Shown here: positions 23,451-32,219 of the stretch, one piece after another | How the letters are laid out: each line of letters begins with the position of its first letter | Numbering within the stretch: position 1 is the first letter of the stretch | Program-made: the position numbers and the translations under genes | The notes under the pieces: generated by a model | Told to the model about the DNA's origin: nothing | Seen by the model: the letters and a program-made list of their open reading frames with translations, nothing else | Database searches by the model: none | Assembly: GCA_027922465.2 (NCBI GenBank) | Contig: BQMF02000045.1 | Location: 992,001-1,056,000, forward strand | DNA length: 64,000 nt | Reading direction: 5' to 3' | DNA from: Turritopsis dohrnii | Taxonomy: Eukaryota; Cnidaria; Hydrozoa; Anthoathecata; Oceaniidae

Positions 23451-24290
23451 ACACGACACAATAAAAGTGATACACGATATTTTCACTATCAACTCGCAAA
23501 AATCTCTTGTTTTTGTGCAAAAATTTGTTGCTGATTACAAGATACGCTTTTTTAATCGACAGCGCAAGACAAGAAAAATTTGGATTTATAATTGACTTAA
23601 CCAGAAACAATGCAATGAAGAATTAGTTTGCGCATTAAAGCATTTTTACCTGGTCCAAGTTATGATATAAAGTTATGATATTTAGAGGGTGGGAGACAAA
23701 GAAAACAAACTTGATATAGTTTACAAACAAAAATTTTTTCCAACAAAATAGAAGCAACGGCTGGTTAACTTCTTGAGCATTCTTAAAACATGGAGGCAGA
23801 GACCTCATAGGTAAAAGAACGCGCATTCAAACCAGGTAATTGACCATTCTTTATTATAGCGGTGTTTCTTCAACCTGTCGGTCTGCAGCCTCAAATAACA
23901 TCTAACGACCACCTGGTTTAAGAAGATGTTCCCATGATAGCCAAACATAGTTTACTACAAACCTCAAAATATAATGCAAACACAACATGAAATACTTGGC
24001 CTCCCTCGAATGAAATGCGATCTGTGCGAAAGATCTACGTAAATTTACTAGAAAATACAATCAGGAGAAAAAGTGTCGTAGAATGATTGTAAACATTCCT
24101 TAAAAGTTTCACAAATTATTTTTTACAGAAAACAAAGGACAATTTTTCCTACTCCATGTTTACATGTGCAGGAAAAAGAAGTTTCATTTTCTCCTTCTTT
24201 TCAATCTTCAGACAGCATCACAAGTAAAGAACACTATAGAAAAATCCCTAAAATATCTGGGCACTGTAAGAGAATATACAAAAAGAAGAT

Positions 24291-24320
24291 GTTTATCTAA
24301 CAGTTTAAGACCATCAAAAC
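24291..24320 (+). repeat. Fragment resembling the 1393/3338 MITE arm
   Basis: GTTTATCTAACAGTTTAAGA followed by CCATCAAA matches the inner TIR of the 242-bp MITE with two or three changes. It lies inside the MULE-like element. Confidence 0.45.
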
Positions 24321-24729
24321 TTGCTGGGGATGCTCTTATAAGCTATTGAAAGAAACGAAGCATTCCTCAAAATTGCTCTCGATTTCCCGAACAAAATTAT
24401 GAGACTTTCCTACTAAAGAACGATGGTCTCAAATTGTGAGTTAAACTGTATGTAAAATTATAAAAACAAAACTAGGGAATTCTTCGTCCGCCTAATGTGC
24501 GCTTTATTAAGTTGATTGAATTAATTTTCAGGCAGTTTAATTGTCCGAAGAACAGAAAAGAGTTATCAAACGTTAATTTTTAATATGGTGCATTTTTGTC
24601 TTACCACGAAATCCAATCCATGCAAAAAATTTCGTCAAATGAAAATCAAATCATTTAAAATGTGTAGAAACGTCCCTATCTAATGAGTCTTTATAACATC
24701 AAAGCTAACAAAAAAAAAAAAAAAACTTT

Positions 24730-26034
24730 TTAGACTGGCACGATCGTCAGACCAGACTGGTTAACAAAATTGAAAGCATCGCCACGTCGAACAATATCAT
24801 TGTGCAATTGTTTACTAACATACACTGTCGAACTGAACGTAGGATTCTTCCTTAAGATGTGTTCGCTCTTTAAGTGATAATACATATGCTGGTAATCTCG
24901 ACTAAAAATAGGTTGACCATGGACATCGATTCCCTGAATCCTTCTGTCCCTATGTCTCACGACGATGTTTTTGGGTGGGTGTCGGTAACACTCAGCGAAT
25001 TGCATACCACACCCATAGCATTTCTTAACATTATTTGGTAGCAGAACAACTTCGTATTTATGTGGAGACATTCCAGAGTGCCACTTAGGTGATTGTACAG
25101 GTGATGGCGATGAGATGAAGCTTGGATTATTACAGTAGCTAGGGGTGGAATTATTAGAGAGCTGTGGCCAAACATTGTTAGGCATGGCTGAGTACATAGA
25201 TTGCTGCATCATCTGGAAGTAACTGGGTTGATTCATAAATGGCCATGCTGGAGCAACAGAGCTGGAACTTTGCTGCGTTGGACAGGTGGTCATATTTCTC
25301 TGAGATGAGGCGGGAGTTGATGAATAACTGGCTGCAGATCCCTGATTTGGAGTGGCTGTGAGTACATAAGATGCAGTTGAAGGCTGACTATCAAGCGGTA
25401 AGGCAATGTTAGCGACAGATGTTGACGTTGACGAGGAAACAGCAGAAGTGCCAGGACACGTTACCTCTTCCTGCATCCAGGCATAATTCTGAGTAGAAGA
25501 GTCTAGTGAATCTTGCTGCGCCTTTGATCAAGTCGAAACTGGCGGTGGTGATATTAATACTGTAGGTGTGTTTTCCTTGGAAACCTGGTTATTCGCTCGT
25601 TTTCGTTGTTTAGATGCTGCCTTCTTGATTTCGTTCTTTTTCATTCCCTGCTCAGTGACTCTCAAATTTTTTTCGATAGCCGCTGTGAGCGAATTTTTGA
25701 CACCGCATACTTTTTTTCGAGCTTCCACAAAGTAGTCAAATGAAAAGTTGAATTTATGACTAGCTGCGATACCATGTTGACACATCTTGTACCAAGAAAA
25801 AGTTTTACAATCGCAGTGCAAATAATCCTTGTTTCTTCCTTTTGCTTCAACAATATGCGGTGCATTTCTGTATGAACTTCGTACTGTATAAATTCTAGAG
25901 GAAGCAGAGGAAGCAGCTTTCAAAATTGTATCTTCTTCGTTCAGCAGTTGTTCTGCTCTTAAAAACATTTCTTTCAGAGAGTCTTCTGGAACTTGATCAG
26001 CGTTTATCCCGATGTTTTCATAGCCGAACGGCAA
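24730..26034 (-). pseudogene. SWIM zinc-finger protein with an in-frame stop
   Basis: One minus-strand frame runs from 26034 to the stop at 24730 and is broken only by TGA at 25530-25528. The N-terminal half has a perfect SWIM motif, HCDCKTFSWYKMCQHG (CxC, eight residues, CxH), which binds DNA or protein partners and is common in MULE transposases. A Ser/Thr/Pro/Gln-rich linker follows. The C-terminal half has CYGCGMQF and then NIVVRHRDRRIQG and YYHLKSEHI, probably a second zinc-binding module; I recall similar tails in cnidarian transposon proteins. The frame is closed upstream by a stop at 26040, while another frame (QSEFLNLKIA region) is open there, suggesting a frameshift or an unseen exon join. 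It lies wholly inside the 23254-27452 element. Confidence 0.7.
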
Positions 26035-26456
26035 TTTTCAAATTTAAGAACTCTGATTCAAAACCACTTTCACATGCATGCGTGCGTGTAAAATCAACAA
26101 CGAAACCCGTCAACAAATATAAACGTTAAACCCTATTCTCCAAGACATTTTCCAAAGCAAACGATTGCAGGGATTTTCCTTCCGCGAAGTAAACCATAAC
26201 ATCAAGTTACATCATACAATCTGCTCCAGAATGTGCGAGTGCACCAAGGGTTTTCTCTATAAGCGATTGTTCCCGCTGAAACTGTTCGAGTGACGATCAA
26301 AATTTTAAAGATAAAAAAGGCTTCCGCAGCCAGAATTTGAGCCCTAAACATTATCCATAGTCACAAGAACAGACTTAATCTTTAAATCACTTCAAAGTAT
26401 TTCAAATCAAACTCCACAGTCGTAAAAATTATAAAGGAAGAAAACGGCTTTCGTAC

Positions 26457-26937
26457 CTGGTGACTTTGTACTTTGGTTTTCCAATTCTTCCTCTTTTTCG
26501 CTATCGCTTGATAATACGATGAGACTTGAATCTGCCAAAGAGAGAAAAAGAAGTATGATTAAGCTCGCGACACAAACCGATTCAAACACATGCGCCAAGC
26601 AGATTAAAAAAAAGTGGCGCTCGGTATTCCTAAAGGTTCTATATATTTTGAGGGTCTGATTTTCAAAAAAATTTTGACAATAGGCCCCTTCACTTTAAAC
26701 ATTTGTCATCAGCCCTGCAAACGCAAAGCATACACAAATTTCAGCTTGCACTTTCTTGATAAAATGAAATTTTCGAAAGGAAAGTTTATACTTACTTGTA
26801 CTTGCATACAATCCTCGAGAAACATTAATACGCTTCCAGCATGTTTCTTGTTCTTCTTTTTTAGGAGTAAAATCCTTTCGTTTGTTATTTTCCTTATTTT
26901 CATCTTCAACATTTTTCGGAGTTTGCTTACTTTCCAT
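26457..26937 (-). CDS. Two exons of an acidic/basic nuclear-type protein inside the MULE-like element
   Basis: Exon A (26937-26796) starts ATG and encodes MESKQTPKNVEDENKENNKR and a Lys/Arg/Glu-rich continuation up to the donor ACAA|GTAAGT (phase 1). Exon B (26531-26457) follows the strong acceptor TTTCTCTCTTTGGCAG and reads SSLIVLSSDSEKEEELE, then ends CCAG|GTACGA, again phase 1. The hydrophobic core followed by Ser/Asp/Glu is a classic SUMO-interacting motif. The next exon, which must supply two bases, is not found: joins to the SWIM frame fail by one base. These exons could be the transposase N-terminus or captured host sequence. Confidence 0.5.
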
Positions 26938-27029
26938 TTTACTTTCTTTCACCAATGCTTTCACATGTTCACACTAAGCGCTAATTATTTCAATGAATGG
27001 GCTGTTTACAAACTAAGTAAAAGATACTA

Positions 27030-27129
27030 CAGTCAACTCTCTCTAATTCGAACTCTCAGGGGGATTTGAAATTTGTTCGAATTACGAAAAGTTCGAATTA
27101 CACAAGTTCGAATTAGAGAGAGTTGACTG
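27030..27129 (+). mobile_element. pogo-like MITE, TA TSD
   Basis: The 100-bp element starts CAGTCAACTCTCTCTAATTC and ends with the inverse GAATTAGAGAGAGTTGACTG. TA flanks both sides (27028-27029, 27130-27131). The interior repeats AGTTCGAATTA. TIRs beginning CAGT with TA duplications are typical of pogo/Tigger elements. It is nested in the MULE-like element, close to its right arm. Confidence 0.85.
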
Positions 27130-27255
27130 TATAAAAAATGTTATTGCAACACATTCTATATGCTAGCATGCAAAAACTTGTAATGTGGTCAGAAAATTGT
27201 GTCAAGGGGAAGAAAAGACACAACAGATGCGCTGCTTTCATTTCCACACCTGTAC

Positions 27256-27452
27256 GTCACTCGTACGTCTTGTGTGTGACACGTACGTCACTCGTACGTC
27301 CTTGTGTGTAACCTGTACGTCACTCGTATGTAGTCGTGTGTAACCTGTACGTCGTCGTACGTTGTCGTACGTTCTTGTGTGTCACCTGTGTGTTCTTGTA
27401 CGTCACCCGTACGTCCCCGTGTTCCAGCTCGTCGGTCTTTTTATAACTAACC
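27256..27452 (-). repeat. Right terminal inverted repeat of the MULE-like element
   Basis: Inverse of 23254-23450; only a few scattered differences are seen by eye. Confidence 0.9.
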
Positions 27453-27461
27453 CCATCAAAA

Positions 27462-28318
27462 GGTTTTTTTATGTCATCTACAGTGCTTTTCTGATGCTGG
27501 AGTGCTGAAACTAAGTTCAACAAGAATGTATAAATATGTATAAATATACTCGCCGAATGGATTCAGAAAACAGAAACTCGCCGTTAGTTTCATTGAACAG
27601 AATCGTATCTTTACAAGGTGTTTTTCCATTTCCACTTTGCCAGTTTACCTTTGACAAAACGCCATGTTTAATTAATTCTTCTAAGTTTTATCTAAACCTC
27701 TTTTTATCGAAACTTATGTTACATGTATCATTATTAACAGTATTAACCTTTTCTTACAAGGAAGTCTATGCTTTCGAAACTTTCTATTTCACACGTGAAT
27801 TTTATAACCCGGGAATTTCTGTTTGTCCTACGTATTTGTGATTGGTCTATTTTAAATTCTTTAAATTATTCAACTGTTGTAAAACATATTCGATGAATCT
27901 TTGTCGATCAGCTGATCGCCTTTGAAAATTTAGAATTCTTTCGAAGGTCATAATTTAATCTGTATAGAGACGTCCCAAAAACATTGTGAAAGCATCCCTA
28001 ACACGACCAATAAACAGAATGAATGTAAATTCTATATAAGCATGTTAGTGTTACTCGATTTATGCTGTTTAATGACTGCACATTGAAAATTTTTATCAGG
28101 TTGCAAGGTGATCGTAAAAGGATTGCGACGTCCCATTTTCGGACGTCCTTACGACGTCACAAAACGATCTCAAAACCAAACGACCATTTTACGATTAAAA
28201 TGAGACGTCTCAAAGACGTCATGTTCCCGCTGGATTCTCATTTGTGACAAAACTGAAAGATTTCCCAGTGTTGGCTAATCAAACTTCTTACCCTTGAATT
28301 TATGTCATCATCTGTCAA
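27462..28318. other. Unassigned stretch right of the MULE-like element
   Basis: No gene is supported. GACGTC-containing strings occur at 27969-27974 and 28125-28222. On the minus strand, 27523-27462 is open and would join 23253-23159 if the element were removed. Confidence 0.35.
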
Positions 28319-28507
28319 CTAGGCGCTAGGTTGCATTTGATCATCTTCTTCCTCATCTTCAACATTAATTAATTGGTATAGTACCTCCGCATTTTCTCGT
28401 TGCTCATATGCACCTTGGGCAGTAGCATTAATATCTAATAATTGCTCAAATACTTGGTCAATTATTTCTAAAAAAGGCTCAATCAATGCTTTACAGTAGT
28501 CGGACAC
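28319..28507 (-). pseudogene. Open frame of unknown origin beside transposon fragments
   Basis: A 62-codon minus-strand frame (ALIEPFLEIIDQVFEQLLDI, ending acidic EDEEEDDQMQPSA) reads like coding sequence but has no family I recognise. It probably belongs with the transposase debris at 28734-29377. Confidence 0.25.
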
Positions 28508-28509
28508 CG

Positions 28510-28570
28510 TTGGTGCAAGCGATTTTGTCCGCTAATTAGAGGTGTTCACTTATTGGAGAGTTTGACAAAA
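28510..28570 (+). repeat. GTCCGCTAATTAGAG repeat, left copy
   Basis: TTTGTCCGCTAATTAGAGGT followed by TTCACTTATTGGAGAG recurs several times at 29517-29725 in the same orientation. Confidence 0.6.
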
Positions 28571-28733
28571 TATATCATATAGTAACTTGATAACTTTATT
28601 TGCAGGTAGTCACGCATTTAGGAGGGCTATAGGGTAGTTACAGACACAGGAAAGAAAATAATGATGTTGGATTTTAACTATCTTTCAAATCTTCATTTGA
28701 AATATTTATGAATAAAACTTTGTTTCTTTCTGT

Positions 28734-29102
28734 TCACCTTGCTTTCCTCCGATTTTTTTTTTTGATTGATAATAGTGACTTTCTGTCATCACTGGTAAGA
28801 TCACCAAGGTTGACAAGCCTCCTATCAAGCATTATTAAAGCTTCGCTTGTGCTGATTTCATCAGCCTCAACCTCAGCATCTACATCATCGTCACTATCGG
28901 TAACGACTTCAACATCTGCAGAATCCTTCCAGAGATACTCGTCTACACAACTGTGGACTAAATTTACTCTCCAGTCTATAATATCGGAATTAATAGCAGG
29001 TGACGAGCTACAAGTTTCGATATCAAAATCGACATATTCTTCAACAGTCATGTCACACCCCGAATCTGTAGCAAGTTCGTTGAAAACAGCATTGAATTCC
29101 AT
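28734..29102 (-). pseudogene. pogo/Tigger-like transposase C-terminal fragment
   Basis: The 122-codon minus-strand frame contains TVEEYVDFDIETCSSSPAIN, an acidic run DSDDDVDAEVEADEISTSEA and LVNLGDLTSDDRKSLLSIKKK. Acidic, Ser-rich tails ending this way are seen in pogo/Tigger-type (CENP-B-like) transposases. No DDE core remains. It ends abruptly where the HIRAN-like fragment begins. Confidence 0.45.
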
Positions 29103-29125
29103 ACCATGGGAATATGACAGTGTAG

Positions 29126-29377
29126 AACCCTCTCATAGGAGAGACTTTGAAATGCAAGCGTGAGCCATCAAACGAAGTCAATGAAAATGCTGTGGCGATC
29201 ATGAGATGCAACTCGTGGGGAGAAGAATCTGTTGTGGGACATATGCCTGAAAACATTTCTAAGCATTGTTCTATGTTTCTTACGATCCCAAGTATTGCTG
29301 CAATAGAAGTTGAAGTTGTCGGGAAAAGAGTTAATCGTGGAGGTGGTTACGGACTTGAGGTCTTATGGTCCTGTTAA
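29126..29377 (+). pseudogene. HIRAN-like domain fragment
   Basis: The plus-strand frame reads NPLIGETLKCKREPSNEVNE, NAVAI, SVVGHMPENISKHCSMFL and ends GGGYGLEVLWSC. The order GE-L-C-REP-N, AVAI, VGH-P-N-S is that of HIRAN domains, which bind DNA 3' ends in HLTF-type helicases and also occur alone in many transposon-linked cnidarian and fish proteins (recalled). The conserved aromatic region before NPLIGE is broken by a stop at 29123. I take it as a decayed single-domain copy. Confidence 0.5.
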
Positions 29378-29516
29378 AATTATAAACTGGATGAGAGGGA
29401 AGTTAGGAACTGTAAAAAACGAACTGAAGAATAAAATTTTAAAGTGTCTGAAATAAATAAATCTTTTAGAAGCTTTTTTCGTTATTTTCCCAACGTCGAC
29501 TGCCAAATTTTTTGGA

Positions 29517-29725
29517 ATGTCCGCTAATTGGAGAGGCGGAAAGGCGAAAAGTGCCATTTCGTGCAGAAAAAAATGTCCGCTAATTAGAGTGTCCGCTAAT
29601 TACTTGTCCACTTATTAGAAAGTTTTTTATGAGAGTTTGACCAGAATTCCGCCGGTGCAAAGAAATTTGTCCGCTAATTGGAGGTGTCCGCTTATCAGAG
29701 TGTCCGTTAATTGGAGAGAATATTG
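29517..29725 (+). repeat. Cluster of GTCCGCTAATTRGAG units
   Basis: Six or more units of TGTCCGCTAATTRGAG or GTCCRCTTATYAGA occur in one orientation, with TAGAAAGTTTTTTATGAGAG between. A single matching end lies at 28510-28570. Confidence 0.65.
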
Positions 29726-30267
29726 AATAGTCGTGTTTTTGTTTCAGACGATGTCATCGACGTCATTTCAAAATGACAAATATGACGTATTGAATAGTGG
29801 GCGTAGCTATTTACCTTTCGTATCGATGATCATATGGACAGTATAAAGTTGCTTAATTAAATTACAGTGTGTCAAGTAAAACTGTTGCGATATTTTCGCC
29901 GTTTCCGAGATAAGGAGGAAATACAGTTTCTTTCTCAGTTCTGGACGATATCTAGTTTGCCATATATGTCAGCGCATGCGCTTAGCATGCGTATAAAATG
30001 GAGGAACGATGTAATATCGTTCTCGGTTTTGTTATATCGTATGCGACAACAAGCGTTCTGTAAATTTAGCTCATTACTTTATTCTTTTAATTTTATGTAA
30101 CATCGAATTGGGCGATATTTAGGTGGAGTAAGTTTAAGTCGGTCTTCATTCAATCAAAGTTATCTATAGGATCACGGTTTTTCCTTGGGATTTCTTCTTT
30201 GGTGATATCAGGGTCCAGGGTTGTTTAGCCCAGATTCTACCAGTTACCTGTTTGATGAAGTCTTGTC
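29726..30267. other. Unassigned stretch
   Basis: Nothing recognisable. AGCGCATGCGCTTAGCATGC at 29970-29989 is a small palindromic cluster. Confidence 0.4.
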
Positions 30268-30475
30268 ATGGAAGATTATTGTTTTGTACACACTAATGTG
30301 GACTTCCGATTGAATACGTCTCAACAAACGCTTATCCAAGAAAGCCTTTTAATCAATGGTTTGCAATTACTTGTCCTCAGTACGGTTGATTTTAATGTTT
30401 TTGAAAACACTGAAGTAGACCTGTGGGAGGTTGTAGATCCTCGAACGTTTTTGGTACTTCTATCTGCGTCATACG
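30268..30475 (+). CDS. Possible first exon, unrecognised
   Basis: ATG at 30268 opens MEDYCFVHTNVDFRLNTSQQ, with protein-like composition, up to a weak donor TACGTG|GTATGA. Without splicing it stops at 30483. No partner exon or family is recognised. Confidence 0.22.
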
Positions 30476-30483
30476 TGGTATGA

Positions 30484-31648
30484 TAAAATTTGAAAGATTT
30501 TACTATTAATTAAAACATTACACAACACCAACACAATGGAACTACAATCATTGGATTGCTGTGTGCCGATAATGATTACGAAATTCCTGCTCATAGTGTT
30601 GAATTCAACCTCTCTTGAAGAAAGACAGCGAGTCCTTCATATAAATTAGGTTTTTGATATAGTGCGTGTATTAGCTATAAGATGGATAGCTTTTGACACA
30701 TAATTCTTTAAGGGCACGAAATTTGTGTCTATGTATAATCCAATTACATCGACTAGTTTATGTACTATTTATATTATATATACTAGTCCAATTTTCCGTT
30801 ATTGTAATCCGTTTGTCTTTTGGGTAAGTTTGAAAAGGAAAGATAGTTTTTAGTTTACATACATTTGTCAGCATTTATGCATACAACTAACATTTTACTT
30901 CAGCTACATTAAGAACTAAACATTTCGGCTACTTTTTTATCGGAGGAAAAACTTTGGCGGAAATAATTTCGGGAGGATTTCAATATAACTTAACTTCGGA
31001 ATATCCAAATTAAAAGCATTTTATCGATAGGGAAATGCAAAAACTTGCGTTTAAAAAGATATTCCAAGCTTAGTATTCTCTACTTGTGCAACGATCTGTT
31101 GTTCCTAAATTTAAAAACAAGAAGCCGCTTGTCTTGAAGACTTCAGGACGTATCACAACGATACACATCCACTCTCAACACTGTAAATAGTTACATGATA
31201 TTAGGTTTAAAAGTAGTATTGCTTGCTGAAAGGAATAAATCGACCAAAAGAAGCATTTCATCGCCCCTTTTTGCTGAAATTTTGTCCCGTCGAAATGTTT
31301 GGTCTTAGTGTATTTCTTGAATAATCATAGCTCGTATCAAAGGTTGTCCTTTATAAAAAGAAATTCCACTGACCTACATAAAATGGCATTCTCAAAAATA
31401 AAGTCAAAAAAGCGTTGTTTCTTGATGGAAAACATAACACTGACATAAAATATTAAAGAGACGTTGTGAAGAAAAGCCTTCATCTCAATTTTGCGGCTCT
31501 CGGACACCAACCCTGAAAATTGCCATCCCCCCTCCTCCCACCTACTCCAAGTAGGTAGCCCTAGACCTAACCCCTACCCTAACGCTAGCTCTACATTAGG
31601 TGGTGGCAATTATCCAGGGGGTAATTTACTGTGGGTTGCAATTTAACA
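30484..31648. other. Unassigned stretch with one dispersed repeat
   Basis: No gene is supported. The 51-bp repeat shared with 19790 lies at 31116-31166. GGCAATTATCCAGGGGG at about 31604 resembles GGCAATTTTCCAGGGGG at 34217. Confidence 0.4.
31116..31166 (+). repeat. 51-bp dispersed repeat, copy 2
   Basis: Nearly identical to 19790-19840. Confidence 0.75.
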
Positions 31649-31649
31649 T

Positions 31650-32099
31650 ACCGTATTTCCTCTAATAAACGCCGCGGCGTTTATTACAAATTCCAGTTTT
31701 TGGATGCGGCGTTTGATAGAGGGTGGCGTTCATTAGAGGGCGGCGTTTATTACGAAATGAAAAATTGGACAGAACTTAAAGAATAATGCTTCCTTATCCT
31801 TAAAAAGGTTACAAAAGATTGTGTGAAAATGTTTTACACAAAAGATATGTTCACAAAAATGTCAAAGAATATCACTGCAAAATATTCATGCAAACGTGAA
31901 AGAATTTGCTGATAAAAAACAAATACAACTATTAAATATTAAACCAATTCTTGTTTAGGCAGTTTTCTAATAAACGCCATTTTTCAAGATGCGGCGTTTA
32001 TTAGAAGGCAGCGTTTATTAGAGGGCGGCATTTACTACAAATGTTCGGCTATAAGTGCGACGTTTAATAGAGGGCGGTGTTTATTAGAGGAAATACGGT
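31650..32099 (+). mobile_element. Foldback element with GCGTTTATTAGAGG units
   Basis: ACCGTATTTCCTCTAATAAA at the left is mirrored by TTTATTAGAGGAAATACGGT at the right. Both ends carry tandem GGCGTTTATTAGAGG or GCGGCGTTTATTA units, and the centre is unique AT-rich DNA. No coding capacity. Confidence 0.8.
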
Positions 32100-32219
32100 A
32101 ATTTAATTCTGCAAACACACGGTAAAACCGCAAAGCTGTCCATATTAGGGGACTTAAACTAATGGTATGAAACAGATCTCAACAGATTTTTAGATTACTT
32201 TCAAAAATAATCGTAGCTA

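Larger units (their letters stand above)
23254..27452 (-). mobile_element. 4.2-kb Mutator-like element with 197-bp TIRs and 9-bp TSD
   Basis: The left arm 23254-23450 starts GGTTAGTTATAAAAAGACCG, and 27256-27452 is its nearly identical inverse. The arms are built of short units around GACGTACGAGTGACGTAC and GGTTACACACAAG. The 9-base sequence CCATCAAAA flanks the element perfectly at 23245-23253 and 27453-27461. Long TIRs, a 9-bp duplication and an encoded SWIM zinc finger are together the signature of MULEs. No DDE transposase domain can be seen in the 4 kb between the arms, so this is either an internally deleted, non-autonomous copy or an element using a protein outside the known transposases. 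Few arm differences imply recent movement. Confidence 0.85.

Noticed and set aside
26034..26531. Direct splice from the SIM-motif exon to the SWIM frame
   Set aside because: Both available acceptors (CAG and GAG near 26055) put the SWIM sequence out of frame by one base.
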